Below are positions 23,101-36,122 of a stretch of 64,000 nucleotides of DNA, piece after piece; within the stretch, counting starts at the first letter, position 1; each line of letters begins with the position of its first letter. Under the pieces are notes generated by a model. The model made no database searches. It had not been told where the DNA came from and saw only the letters and a list, made by a program, of their open reading frames with translations. This stretch comes from Drosophila persimilis (Eukaryota > Arthropoda > Insecta > Diptera > Drosophilidae). The position numbers and the translations under genes are program-made. The stretch is taken from NCBI RefSeq assembly GCF_003286085.1, contig NW_020825322.1, positions 2,604,001 to 2,668,000 on the forward strand. Direction: 5' to 3'.

Positions 23101-26100
23101 AAATCGAACCGGGCCAGGCCAGAAGCAACCGGACCCGGCCAGGCCCGACCCGACCCCACCACAGCATATCGAGTGACCCATAATTATAATAAATATTTCA
23201 AAATAACCTCAACGAGACAAGCGTGAGAACTTTACCCTTGGTTCTTATATATGTCTGTGTGTATACACATCTTGTCTCTTCTTTGTTTTTCCCTTCTTGT
23301 TGGTCCGCTCGCAATTATATAATTAATTATTAACAGCAGAACGAAGAAGGAGAAAATTGTCTGGGGCATGCAAGCCTGATGCCCCACTCGAGTGGTGGGG
23401 CCACCGTACCTCAATCTGTGCCTCGGTATCGAGTGGTCAGGAATATCTATCTCGTATGTACATATCTGTTCGTGTTCAGTCACAGCCCACAGACTTGTCA
23501 GTGTCCCGACAATTGATTGCTCCGACTCTGAATTCGGGGCACATTATTTCTTGATATGCAAATACAAATGCTTATAGCAAAGCCCCACAATTTGCATATC
23601 CCAAGTACCCATATAGTAAAGAATTTCTATGGTAAATATGCCCAGACTTTCATTGCCAAAAATGTGCTTGTATCGTATTTAATAGGGATTAAAAAAAGGA
23701 GTTATGATTTGAAGCTAGTGCATATTAATTGACTTAAGATAATCGTTTAAGAACTTTAAACTCATAGACCTAGAAAAATCGCCAAGTGAAAGTTGCTCGC
23801 TTGATATTTTTGGGTTCCATTTTGTCGTGAATCCAACTTCCTTGGTCCTTAAGTTGTAAAGAACCTTCCGCCAACCCACATCACAACCTCTATTAAGGAT
23901 GGCAATGTAATATATATGGGGTTTATTCAAAGTCATAAGAACTAGCAAACATATATACAAATGCTTGGATGATATCCAAGAGAAGAAAATATTAAACTAC
24001 TTCATTTCGTTGTTTCGTTAGATTTTAGTATTTATTTTGACGTTCAACTTGATGCTTTGCCGCTCTGTTTTTGTTGCTTGGTTGGTTATTATCCGTGCTG
24101 TTTTTGTGCGTTAAGTTAAGAGAAAACTTTTCCAGATCGTAAATTATTTTCACCAAAATGAGGCAAAAAGGAAGGCAGAGGCGGCAGAGTGGGGACTGGG
24201 ACCTTGCGAAGAGAAAGAAAACAACGCACTTTGTCTGTTGAAACAAAAAACTCGTAAATTTTCATAATTGCATTGGACACAACATCTCTCTGACCCCCGG
24301 GGCCACTCCCCGCCGCCCCACCACCCTCAACCCCCCAGCGGTGTTCATTTTCGTGGCTGTGGATGGGGTTTTCGGGGGTGGTTGGGGGACTGCTGGGGTC
24401 TTGGCTTAAGACTAAACACGATTTCCGGTTGCCAGCCCCGTGAGGAAGAGGACGACGGGGGACAGCGGTAACGGTAACAACATCGTGTCGTATGAGCAAT
24501 GTCTCAGTGCAAAACTTGTGGCGGATGTGTAATCATTTTATCATATTACCCGTACCCGTTACGTATACGTACACCTTCTCGTCTCCACCCTGTCCAATGC
24601 AGTGCTCTCTGTTTGTCTGTCCGTAACCCTAACCGTAACTGTAGATGAGGTCTTCAGTTGGCCAGCATTTTGTTGCTTTTCTTCAGTTTGGTCGGGGCCA
24701 CGTTTCCCTCGTTAAGTTCCGTCGTCGTCGTCGTCGTCGTCGTCATCGTCCGTCGTTGATGGCGGCGCAAATTCAATTAAATTAAATACATGGCAACAGC
24801 CATAGAGGCGGCAGGCAACATGATAAGGGAAAGGGGGCGGGAGGACGGGGGATGGAGGGATGGGGGGACCATCCATGAAAGTACCGAGGAGGGTCAGACG
24901 ACTATATGAAGATTTTTCGCACAGCAGCCCCAAGACCAGAGCCAGCCAAAGGCAGTCAAATGAGCAGAGACCGCTTGTCTTCGTTGCTTCGGTGTCTCAG
25001 CGCCTCAGTCTCTTGGTCTTGGTCTTGGTCTTGGTCTTTGCATTTAAATTTCCGCTGAATTGCGTTCGTTTGTCGGCCTCCGCTTATAAATCTTAATTAA
25101 TTAAAGTACACACAACAATAAGCAGGCAAAAAACAAAAGAAAACACAGCAAAAAACACAACCCAAACAAGAGGGAAATTTCATTCGTCTTCGACAAGACG
25201 GAAAGTTCTCATACTCGCACTTGTACACTTGGGAGGCTTGTACTTGTACGAGTAAGAACTAAACATGGCTCCTCAAATGCACACAGATCCGCCGCCAGAT
25301 TCCTTGGAAGTGACTGCAAATCCACCTCCATCTCCACCTCGCGCCGCCTCAAACGGAGAGATTTGGTGTTTGCTGGATTTCAATGAGAGAGCTTTGGAAA
25401 TGTAGCACTTTCTAAACTTGGGAGAGTCGGGTCTATTCAGAGGCGGGCTGCTATGGGTTGGCATTCCTTATGCGTCTTTTAAATAGAATTATTAATTAAT
25501 TTACGAGTCTCAAATATACTGTCACTTTTTATTGTTTAAAGAAATGCTTTCCATAATCATTTTCTCCTCAGCCTCTGGGATCTTTTGCCCTGGCAACACC
25601 TCCGCACTCGCTTCACTCGTCGACCCCTGGCTCACTCGCTTCGTTTGCTTATGCCGATGTGTAATAGTATAAAGAGATAAATTATAATTTTAGTAATATT
25701 TAAATAAAAAATGTTCTGTTTTTTATTGAAATTCACATGCTCTTGTTTAAAATTGATCATAATAATGATCAATAAAAAATCAATTCAATTAGTTGTACTC
25801 ACATTTACCTCTGTATGAGTTGTATAGATAATTGCCATTATATATTTATACCATCTTTTGTGCTGGGAGTCGGGTTACCATATGTTAACATTCCATATTT
25901 ATTACAGGAACTACATACTTAAGTGTGTGCTCAATTGGTGCTTCCATCCCCATCCAGGCAGCATTACGACTGCGAGAAACTTAATAAAGTTATGCCCCAA
26001 AGTTAACAGCAACAATTACGGGGCACAGCAGCACCAGCAGCAGCACTTACTTCCTCTCCACACAATCTCCGTCCCATTTAACAACTCTGGGCATCTGTCA

Positions 26101-26251
26101 ACGCTGTGGGTTGTACTTTCCCGTGGTCATCCATCGGCTCATCATCAAAAGCCTCAGAGAACAGTTAGCTGGCATTTCTGCCTCCGAGCTTCTGCTTCTT
26201 CATCATCTCTATCTTTGCCTTTGTCTTTTCCTCGTTGGTTGGTCTTTACAC
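20174..26251. other. non-coding stretch with triplet and hexamer repeats
   Basis: No gene is seen. GTC triplets run at 24721-24743 and TTGGTC hexamers at about 25012-25038. Around 22150-22215 are ATC/CAG-rich repeats. The parts near 22640-22760 and 23590-24010 are AT-rich without clear structure. Confidence 0.55.
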
Positions 26252-26492
26252 TATACCCTTGAAGAGGGTACAATGATTTCGACTAGACTTGTATGCCCTA
26301 TACCATTATCTGCAGTGGAAAAGATCAGTTTAAATACCAATACCAATATTTAGAGCCAAATGAATCCAAATCAGATATCAGATATTGTATCCTCAATTTT
26401 CTTTATATATATTTGTATGTAGGAACGATCGATCTGCAAGGGTATATCCATAGTTTCGGCCCCCGAAGCTAACCTTCCTTTCATGATTCTCT
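26252..26492 (+). mobile_element. DINE-1-like Helitron relic
   Basis: The element opens with ATACCCTTGAAGAGGGTA followed by CAATGATTT. It closes with CTGCAAGGGTATATCC, then a short hairpin-forming TTTCGGCCCCCGAAGC, then CTAACCTTCCTTTC. This matches the established layout of DINE-1/INE-1-type non-autonomous Helitrons: an AGGGTAT motif, a CTTCGGC...CGAAG hairpin and a TTCCTTTC tail. At about 240 bp it is internally deleted. A second copy with both ends lies at 50576-50932. It has no coding capacity. Confidence 0.65.
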
Positions 26493-29400
26493 TCTCTTTT
26501 TTCTAATCGAAATGATTTTGCTTAATTCATCTTAATTAGAAGCGCCTGACCCGAGAGGCAGAGGGAAAAGGCAGTGGCAAAAGTTTACTGACCGTCAGGG
26601 GCAGATCTCGTCTCAGGCCGCTGACAGAAAGTGAATATAAATAAAATAAAACAACAACAAAAATATAAAATAATACGAAAGAACGGAAAAGGCGAAAAAG
26701 TATTTTGAGAGCGCATCTTTGGCCATTGCTATTTATTTTAATTTTAATTTTAATTTGCGCTTTGGACGCCAAAGCGCTAACTGCCGAAACAGTCCAAGAA
26801 ATCTAAGCCCAAGACCCAGCTGCCGTTAGTTCTCGCTGGGTCACCATCAACTTCATCGAAAGCTTTACAGCTCCTGAGTTCTTGAGAAAAGAGCAAAGTC
26901 AGAGACGGGGAAGGGGAAGAGGAAGGGGAAGGAGGAAGCACAACAAATAATAATCATAAAGATGAGCGCCTGGGTTGAGATGGAGGTCTGAGACATCGAA
27001 CGAAAAAGTTTCTTTGCCCAACTTTGAGAGGCAATGCTCTGCGAATGCTGGGGCAAATGCCAGTATAAAAAACGGAAGTTTCTGCTTTAAATGAAACTAA
27101 ATTAACTTGATTCGACTTGGTCGACATTTGGTTTACTTTACTCTGGCGGTTTAATTCTTTTCCCGGAATTTGTGTCTCAAACGTTTCTCGCGGTGTGAGA
27201 TTCCCTCTCATTTGGGGTTCCGTTCCCTGTCATGGAACCCCCCTGCGAATAAAATGAAATCAATCTTGTGTTCTATCACAGACATTGGTAGAGTTCGGGC
27301 TATGTATTTAATTCAGAGAATTTACGATTATTTGCAGCATCTTTCATAGGGAAATGATAATTATCATTCGATGGTCCAATCGAAAATGGAATAAGTACTT
27401 TTGATAGCATTTTTGGCATGGGTTGGTATGTACTTCTTACGAGATATACTTTTGCCAGCAAAGAAGTTCAAAATCGATCCACTGTTGGCTATTGAACTGC
27501 CTGAAATAGATACTGTTCTCGATGACAGCAAACGGCTGCACAGTATCCAGTGTCTTATCCGAGCAAAGTGAACTCAATCTCACCTCAGTGCTCACCTGTC
27601 GTTCCCCGGCGCTGTCCCATCAGGCCAAAGCAGTTCAGATCCAAGTAAGCCCCGGACAAAGTCTAACCAATTGAAAGAGTCGAAAATGCAGTGCCAACGA
27701 AATTTTGAGATACGCAACTGCGAGACGAAGCAGATCTCGACTTCGGTCGGCTCCCCTCCAACTGTCAGTTGAGGCCATAAACTGGCGCCAAATCATTTGC
27801 AACTCTCAATGACACCTGCGAATTGTCGTGTAACACTTTGGTTTTATTTCTTCTTTTTGTCCCCCCCGTAGACACCGATACATGAGGAGCTGCTGTGTAT
27901 GCAAACACCCATACAGACGGATACTTTTGATTTTTTTATATTTATTTATGTGCCAGCAACTAGCTTTTGTATTTCAAATCAAAAAGCGAGACCACGCGAC
28001 GTATGCGCAACGCAGACCAACAGAGACACACAGACAAAAATGAATAAATAGCGACTCGAGACAAGACTGGAACGTATAGACAGAGTTGGGGACCAGAGAC
28101 AAGGAAAAAATGTTGGTCGCGTGGGCGTTGCGTCTTGAGCGCCGGCGACAAAACCGAACAAAACAAAATAAAATAAAATCAAAACCTGCCCCACAACTCT
28201 TGGTCATAACTTTGCATTCGGTTTTTATTTTTTTGTTGATTCCAGCAACCAAACGTCAAATGACAGAGAAAATGCTAATACCAATAGCAACAAACATCAA
28301 AACAAGTTTTCGTGTCTCTACCCTGCCACAAATTGCAATCGGGTTCACCCGGCTGCTCCACCCATCAGCTCTACCTGGTGCCCCATTCGGAACCTATAGA
28401 AATAGAATTTAAAAAAGGGCTCCATCAAGTACTCTATTGAGTACATAGTTGGATGGAGAAAACTCGACTGAAATGGAAGGATCGTCTAGAGCGTATTTCA
28501 TCGTCGACTTGGGCCTGCCTCGCAGATCATTATCTCTATATAGTGCTCCGCTGTTGGGCCAACTTTGAAGTCATTTCTGCCAAAGTATTGTTCAAAATGC
28601 TTAATATTAATCTAAAAATTATAAACGCATTTTATTGTGTTGCCGGTTTCCACTTGAATCAAGTCAAACTTCATCTTCGCATTGGGTCTTACTTTTGTCT
28701 ATGTAGTATATCGAACTCTGTCCGTATTTCTTGTATACATCCATCGTTTATTATATTCTTTTGCGCATTTCATTCGAGTCTGTCTCTCTGGTTGTCATTT
28801 AACTACCTGATTTTTATTGCAGTTGTGGTTTGATTTGGCCCGAATACTTTTGCGAGTCAAATCTGGCTGCCGTTTTTGGTCAGAGGTCTGACATTGAATT
28901 GGAATGGCCAACAAATTGAAAATTCTAATAAATAATTTTTGTAAGTCTTTTCGTTTTGAGGGGGAGGCAGACTCTTTGGAAAATCAATTATCCAATTGTA
29001 ATCGATCGTGAATTGATGAGGCTCGTAGGCGACACAGAAGCTTTATTTTTGCATTTTGTTTTGTCTGTGGAGGGATTTTTTAATCAAATCTTATTCGATT
29101 TATTCCTGAAAACCGTCCATCCACTTGTCAACCAATAAAAGACATTCTAGCTCTTCTAAGGCAACTATTTATAGCTCAAAGATCCACCGTCTTATGGAAT
29201 TGGGTCCAGAATGGACTGGAATTTGGAATCAATATAGGATTTGATATACATGGGAATGATCTCTGCCATGGTGCGTCCATCGATATTCGATATTCATTTG
29301 ATTATCTATGGGAAATCAATCTTCTATCAGCCAACATTTTTGTGTGTGTATCAAAAATTAATTTGGAAATTTTCTAATTTGAATGCAAATTGTAGTTCGT

Positions 29401-32400
29401 GGACAAGCCACTCGAAAAAAAAAACAATTTATGAGCGGCAAAGGCAAATCAAAGTAGGTTTCTGTGGCTGGCGATAAGAAGGGTCTCTGTTTGGCCAAAT
29501 GAAAAAAATGTTAACACAATTTATTAATCAGAGAGCCGCGCGCCAAACTTGGGTTGAACAATTTGTTATATTTTTGGACTGTGGGGAGACTCGAGGCCCG
29601 GCTCCGTGGAGCCGAGAGATCAAAGAGTTAACCCATAGCAGAAGGCAGCGTGCCAAATGGAATTTGTCAATGTTCCAATTTGGCAAACGGATCGTAAATC
29701 ACTCCCGGCCTAGGCCCATGCCCAGCCACAGGCACAGGCACAGGCCCAGACTCTGATTCAGATTCCTATTCCGATTCCGAATCAGAATGCAAATGTTTTG
29801 TTAGTGATTCAGTTTCGTCATAATCTCCATCGTCGTCACCCATCTCTATCATAATGATCTTCATTTTTGGGTAATATTTTATGAGCTTCCCCTCGTCCCC
29901 TGCTGAAATGTTTTAAGCTGATATTAAAGACATATTTTATATGGCATCTTAAGATGACTTTAAGATATATTTTACTGAACCATTTAAAGTAGCACAGCGA
30001 TTTGTTACATCGTCTGGCCTCTCCTCGACTTGTGTGGGAATCGGTTACGGAATCCAAACGTTATTTGATTATATTATACTATACTTAGCTTGCCTCTGGA
30101 GCCCCCCTCATTCTCAGCGGGTGGTCTTGCATTTTGCAATGTCTTTAGTCAAGGTCGACTGTGGTCTCTTTGTGGTGGTGGAAGACTAAATTTGAATAAT
30201 TGCAGCTGCGAGAACTTAATCTTGCTGCCAAGATTAGGCAATTTGAGGAAGTGAGGCTTACGAAAGATTTATTAAAGAACTCCCAGAGTGAGAATGGTTT
30301 GAATGAACGAATGAATGAGCAAAATATCAGGATATCAGGAAACCTGTAATGTTGTGATGGGTATTTTCGGATACCGGAAAAAGAACAGGCAAAGGCATAC
30401 AAAATCCCCCCAAAAAAAAAGATTAACAATCTGTTAAAAATACATTCCCCTCACAGGTAGGGCTGCGCTGCCTGCCCAATGCAAAATTCTCCACTCCACT
30501 CCCTCACACACTAGTCACCATGTCGCTCCATGTCCATTCTCAGATAATTTGTTATGCAGCCCGGCAGGCCGAAATATCTTATCAGAAGACAGCCCGCAAG
30601 AAACACAAAAAACTGAAACCGAAACCAAATCTGCAAACTCCTCGACGCGAACCCAACCCAGAAACCGATTTCCAGTTGGCAGGCCTGCCGCTCTTATCAG
30701 CGGCTTTTCAGGCCAAACCAAGACACTACCCCGAAAACGTAACCGTAACCGAAGTCGAAACCGACTCCGAGTCGGAGTCCTATCCCCCTGCCGTGCTCCT
30801 GAGACATCCAACTGGTAGCCCCATTGTCTCTGGCTGGGAGTCTCTCTCACATTTAACCTTTTTTTCGGTGGCGGCTCGAAATTGAAAGTTTTTTTTCGCT
30901 GGTTGCGGTGCTGAAACTGGTTTATTTTGGACAAAAACAAAAGCAAAAACAACAGCCTAATCCAAAGCTGCAACGGAGTCGACGGCGGTGGCCACAGTGG
31001 CTCATGATTCTTGGCGAAGAAGATTTATATGAGTCATGAAAAGTTGGTGTTTTCGCCGTTAAAGAATGCTGCATTGGGTGTATAGTTCTCCTAGATCTTG
31101 CAATGGGTCTCGCCTAAGCCCAGAAGCTAACTTTTGTTCAAAAATGGAGAGCCAGAAGTGGTACTCGAGTCAGGGACTTTTTAGGCCACCTTTAGACCAC
31201 AGTGCCGTCGCGACGTCGGCTTGCATTCGCGGCCCAACCTCAATTTTCAACATTTTGCGATCTTTTTGGCCGACTTCAGAGGATGACAGTTGCTTGGAGG
31301 CTTGGGGGCTTGGGGGCTTGGAGGGGCAAAGATTTTGGCTTTATTGTGGGGTTTCGGTTTCAGCTTCTTTTTCGGGTTTTCTCAGTTGTACGTACCACCT
31401 ATATACGAGTACGATTATTGCATATACATCGTCTTTGGAGCTTGGTACTTGGTGCTTGGTGCTTGGTGCGCGCCCTGCCACAACTAATTTGTGTGCACCT
31501 CTCCTGTCAAAGGCGGTGGCAAGCTCAGAGACGTGTAATTGCCATGGCAGTTGGCCGATGAGGGCGTGTTGCCACTCCCAATTACCCAGTTTCTCTCTTT
31601 ACGAGTGCCTGCCCCTCGCTCGACGCTCGACGCTCGACGATCCTGGGGGCAGCTTCTGCTCCAATGCACGTTTGATATTTGGAGGCTCAGGTTGTTTGGG
31701 CAACTTTTTCGCCCAAAGTCGACAAACCCGAAATTATTTACAACTTTTGGTGGGCTGTGTTGCTGTTGCTTTTGCTTTTGCTTTTGCTGCTGTACTGTTG
31801 TGCTGTTGTGGTGTTGTGGTGCACACTTTGGCCTTTACACAACACAACAATGATGACGCATGCACCTGCCAGACAACAACAACTCGGTCCAGTTAAACGT
31901 GCCTCCTGGTCGGTTGCAGCATCCTTAAAGATTTCTATTTGGGAATTTATATTTGGGTTTGGTTTTTGCCCAAAAGTTTCAGATATTTTTTTTGCCTGTT
32001 GTTTGTTTTGACAACAGAAAAGGTTTCGCCTCTAGTCTGGTGCACAATATTTGCAACATTCTTTGGATTTGTTTGTTCCCACCCCACCACCCCCTGCCAC
32101 CCTCCTGCCACCAGCTTAGTCCTCTTACTGCACTACGTGTACTTCTTATAACAGAATCAAAGAACTTGCCGAGGATGAAGCAGGGCCAGAGGGCAGGAGA
32201 GGAAGCTTCTGTGAGGTGCTATAAATAATTACAAACAACTGGCAAAAGTTTACCCTCAGAACTATGAACCCCCAGAACTATGCTGCAGCCCCCTCTTACC
32301 ACCCCACTATCCCGCCACCTCAGGAACAATTTCAGGAGAGAGGCTTGGCTGAGGCTGGGGTTGGGGTTGGAGCTGCCAAAGAAGAGCTCAAGGCAGCTGG

Positions 32401-32624
32401 TCAAATGTTTGCGGTCAACATCTGGGCTAAAATTTGTCTCTGGTTTTCGTTTCAACTTAACTGGAAATTCAGGAAAAAAGTTTACCCGAAGAGCACGAAA
32501 TTAATTGAGGTTAGGCTTTGGCCCTAAGTGAGGTTAAACACGATTGGGTTATGAGACCCGATTTTCGGGAACACGAAAGTTTTCTCTCAATTAATGATTG
32601 AGTTACAAGGAGGAGTGCACTTAC
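26493..32624. other. mostly non-coding stretch
   Basis: Apart from the candidate exon at 27596-27662, no gene is seen. A 276-codon plus-strand frame (31066-31896) is the longest in the window but passes through GCTTGG, TTTGC and CTCGACG repeats and encodes nothing recognisable. A 126-codon frame at 28453-28833 is Phe/Ile/Ser-rich with no domain. Confidence 0.5.
27596..27662 (-). other. candidate coding exon, 67 nt
   Basis: On the minus strand, acceptor CTCTTTCAATTGGTTAG is followed by 22 open codons plus one base (TLSGAYLDLNCFGLMGQRRG, then TT) and donor CAG|GTGAGC. A second near-consensus donor, GAG|GTGAGA, lies 12 nt further on; using it would bring in a TGA in this frame. The exon begins in phase 0 and hands on one base. 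Its entry phase fits the exit phase of the better exon at 54412-54587, which lies upstream on this strand, but 27 kb separates them. I do not recognise the peptide. Confidence 0.3.
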
Positions 32625-32708
32625 TAGGATTTCAACTGCTGCAAAGAGGTTTTTTTTGATTATTTTAAGGTAAGATAATTGTTCATTGGGAGTTCCATCG
32701 CCATCCAT
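32625..32708 (-). other. candidate first coding exon, 84 nt
   Basis: ATG at 32708 sits in a good Drosophila start context (TTAAAAATGG). It opens 28 codons (MDGDGTPNEQLSYLKIIKK...) ending at the donor CCTA|GTAAGT in phase 0. Codons are A-rich. A competing reading uses the internal CCTCTTTGCAG as an acceptor, which would leave only a 14-nt exon. No domain or signal peptide is visible. Chance remains likely. Confidence 0.18.
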
Positions 32709-33439
32709 TTTTAAGAGGTTTCATATCCGAAGGTTTTTGAAGAATTGTATCCTATTATGTATGTTCTATCCATTGTTGACCTGCCTTGGAAAATGTTGGA
32801 TAATATTTTGATGACCTGCTTTTTTCACGACCTTCCTTAATGTCCACTTGTCGGTATCATCCTTGGACCATCTGATACCTTGGAGAGCGACCTCTGCAAC
32901 AGAATGCTTTCCTTTGTTTCTCTGCAACTGCACCGCCCCCGTATCTTTTTTTATTTTTAGCTCCTTTTCCTCTCTTTTGCTCAGCTTGAGCTCATCTCCA
33001 GTTGACCTCATCGCTTTGGCTCCAGCTCTTCAGCTCTCCACTTCCAGCTGCATCTTTTCTCATTGCTTGACTGCGTCCATCTGTTGGTCCTAGTATCGGT
33101 TAGTCTGTCGTTCTGTCGGTCTGTCCGTCTGACTGTGTTTAATTGCGCTTTAATTAACTTGCATTGTTCCTAGCGACGTGTCGCCGACTGTCCCCCCACC
33201 GAAGCACTCCACTCCACTCGACTCCATTCCACTCGTTTTTTCGTGGATGCGGGGGAGAAGAAAGTGCGGTGGCTGTCAGTTGTTTGTTTGTATTTGTTTA
33301 AAAAGTGTTGCAGCAGTTGGGTTCAGCCCCCGTTTCAATGGGGATTGCATCTACATCTGTGTCTGTATCTGTATCTGTGTGAGTGCGAGTGTGAGTGTGT
33401 GAGTGCTGTATCTGTGTGAGTTGTTTTGAATGCCAACTC

Positions 33440-33679
33440 AAACAGTCAAGTGTCGTGCAGTGAACTGTCAATAGAGTGTACCAACATTTCGCTCTGGCAA
33501 ATAGAAAGAAGAACTTGTTTTTGTCGTAGATGAAGCAGACAGAACAAAAACAAAAAACAACAAAAAACACAAAAAGGAAAAGGAAATGTAAATGAAAAAA
33601 AAAGGAAAATAGAGACAAATAGAAGGTGGACAGCCAGGATACTCTGGGCAAGATCCCACCGACACTGAGCAGCGTTGAG
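33440..33679 (+). other. 5' leader-like segment with weak donor
   Basis: The segment starts with AGTCAAGTGTCGTGCAGTG, a style typical of Drosophila 5' leaders. It continues through a long A-rich tract of AACAAAAA units and ends at a possible donor TTGAG|GTAGGC. It may be an alternative non-coding first exon on the plus strand. The donor is only fair and no TATA box or strong initiator is present. Confidence 0.2.
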
Positions 33680-34496
33680 GTAGGCCTGGAAAATGACGAT
33701 CTGGCTTGGGAATAATAAATTAAAAGTAAATTGATAAAATGGCATCTACTTTAAAATATCTTTAAAATAAACATCATTGGCCACTGCTAAGGATTTTTTA
33801 TTTGCTTTAAGGATATGCATTTTGCAGTACATTTTGAATGAATGAGTTTTTTCACGAGATAAATCTTCAAGTAGCGATCTTGTAAACCCATTAAGCGATT
33901 ATAGATGTTTGAAATTTTTCTGGGTATATAATTTGGGTAATTTGTTACCCATGGAAATTGGTAGATTTGTTGATGGAATGGCACTCATATTATTGGCCCA
34001 TCTTTATTGTCACAAATGAAACTCAAAAGCCAAAGTACCCTCACGTATGTACACCTCCCTAATCTGGGAAAATATCTCCGTCTCTCTCTCTTACACTCTT
34101 CCCTGTAGTATGGGGCAGGACGGGGCTACTCCGCCCCCCACTGGGCTTGAAGGCAGTCTGGGGCAACGCTAATGAGACCACGTCTTGGTCTTGGTCCTTA
34201 TTGTCGTTCTGGCTACAGCTTCCTGCTTTTCTCTTGGCTTTTGTTCTCCAGACTGCATTTTCCATCCAATACCAGTACCAGTACCTCGTCTGGCTCTCTC
34301 TCCTTCTATTTGCTGACTAATCCATTTCATTGAGAGAGAATTTGTTCCACTCACAGCTCTCTGTCCTACGCTCTCGTCTACGTTCCGCGTTTGCTGTGAT
34401 TAATTTTATGAATGAAGTCAGCATTTCATTCATTCACGCTTTCTGCTAAATACTACGACTAAAAAAAGCCTGAAATAAGAGAAAAGAGTGCAAAGG

Positions 34497-34527
<31 letters not shown>

Positions 34528-34762
34528 TGTGAGTGGCAAAATAATCCTGGGGAAACGCAACGGCTGTAGAAGGATGTGCGCTTCCGTCTTTGGGTATTCC
34601 TGGTGCTGCTTCTGCTGCTTCTGCTGCTGACGATGTTGTCGTCATCCTGTGTTGCCAATTAAAATGCCACCGCCAGGCACATACAATATGAGTGCCTCCA
34701 ACCGGGGGCGTGGCAGTCCACAAAACCCGTCGTCTAGCCCCCAATTTGCTAAAGCAGCCGCC

Positions 34763-34763
<1 letters not shown>

Positions 34764-34796
<33 letters not shown>

Positions 34797-34803
34797 AGCA
34801 GCA
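34764..34803 (+). repeat. CGGCAA hexamer array running into CAG triplets
   Basis: About four CGGCAA units pass directly into about six CAG units. The compound array suggests expansion from a shared CGGCAG-like unit. It keeps plus- and minus-strand frames open and should not be read as poly-Gln coding sequence without transcript support. Confidence 0.85.
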
Positions 34804-36063
34804 GTGGGAAGAGTGGGATCCAGGCATTGCCAGGACGAAGATGATGAGGTAAATGTGGATGTGGATGTGGAGGTGGAGGTGCAACAGACCCCTTTTAATG
34901 ACTGTAAATCAAGCGTACTTTGCAATTTTGCCTGCAACAACACCAGCCACAGGAGCAGCAGCAACAGCAGCCCCAAATGCCACACATCCGCCATGTCCTG
35001 GCATCCTTCAGGCATCCTGCGGCTGGCATGCCACCTCCACCGCCTGTTGGACCTTTTCTTCACAACTCAGCCCCAACACTGGTCTACACGAGTGGGTGTT
35101 ATGGAGTTTTCTTACCGATTACTAATTGATATTGTCCCAGGACTTATGTGTATTCATCAAAAACTGCTACATACAGCTTGGAAAATGTACCAGTAATCAA
35201 GGCTAAGAGAAAAAAAAACTGTTTTATTCCATTAAAACTGCCTGAAACTCGCTCTTCACTTTTCCTTTGTTCCGAAAGTTTCATTTACAAGCAGTCCAGA
35301 ATCCAATTTGTTGTTTAAACATGTGCCAAAATGTAAAAATAAATTATTTATGCATGCACTTAGGCAAGGCAACGGAAGCCTCTTTAGATTTAGAGATCTA
35401 TCAAGTGAAATGAAATATTTACCCAGGTATTTAGTGGGCATATTAACTTGTAGCTCTCGAATGAAATTAACTGAAGAAGGCTCATTCAGTTCCAGTTCAA
35501 TCATTCATTCATCCTTCGATTCGCATCTGTTTGGCGTCTTCTCAAGTATAATTCAATCAATGAATCAATAGATGCTTCTCAATCAGCAGACCCTTTTCTT
35601 TCCTTGCCTTTCGTTTCCCTGTTGTTTAGTGCCGTCAGCATTGGGGCAACAAACTCGTGTGACATGCAGCTCGAACTTTCAAGAGCCTTGACTGACTTCC
35701 AGACTCCCCCTTCCGCCCCCACCACCATCCCAACGGTGCGGTGGTGGGGTCTGGCTGGGTCATAAGCTTATGGGCGTGGCCAATTAGCATTTGGACATTA
35801 GACAGCAGCAGCCACCAGCTACCAGCCAGAAGACAACAACAACAAAAAAAAAAAGGTAAAGTATAGTAGAAAAGGGGGTTTCCCTCGGCCCCAAAACATC
35901 TGACAGTTTGCCAGGGGCCGACCTGGCAGTGTGACTCACGTTGCAGCCACGGACCGGAAGTGAATGATGCAGAAAAAGGCACAGCAACAACGGTAAAAGC
36001 AAACACAAAGAAATCCTTGGAAGGGACAGGCAGCCCCGGTACTACCCCTTGAGTCAGGGGTAC

Positions 36064-36122
36064 CAGACCCAGACCCAGACCCAGCCCGGACCGAACCAAA
36101 CCGAACCGAACCGAACCGAACC
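36064..36122 (+). repeat. CCCAGA hexamers and ACCGA pentamers
   Basis: AGACCC units are followed within 12 bp by about five ACCGA pentamers. A second CCCAGA array lies at about 36350-36383. Confidence 0.8.

Noticed and set aside
26046-26122. Minus-strand GAA|GTAAGT donor with short open frame (ELLNGTEIVWRG)
   Set aside because: A TGA lies directly upstream of the frame and there is no usable acceptor between them.
30515-30973. Overlapping long frames on both strands
   Set aside because: CCGAAACC/GTAACCG-type repeats keep both strands open; no domain on either.
31066-31896. 276-codon plus-strand ORF, the longest in the window
   Set aside because: It crosses GCTTGG, CTCGACG, TTTTGC and CTGTTG repeats, has no domain, and its codon content is Ser/Cys/Leu-rich in the manner of repeats. 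A real gene of this size should show some recognisable family feature.
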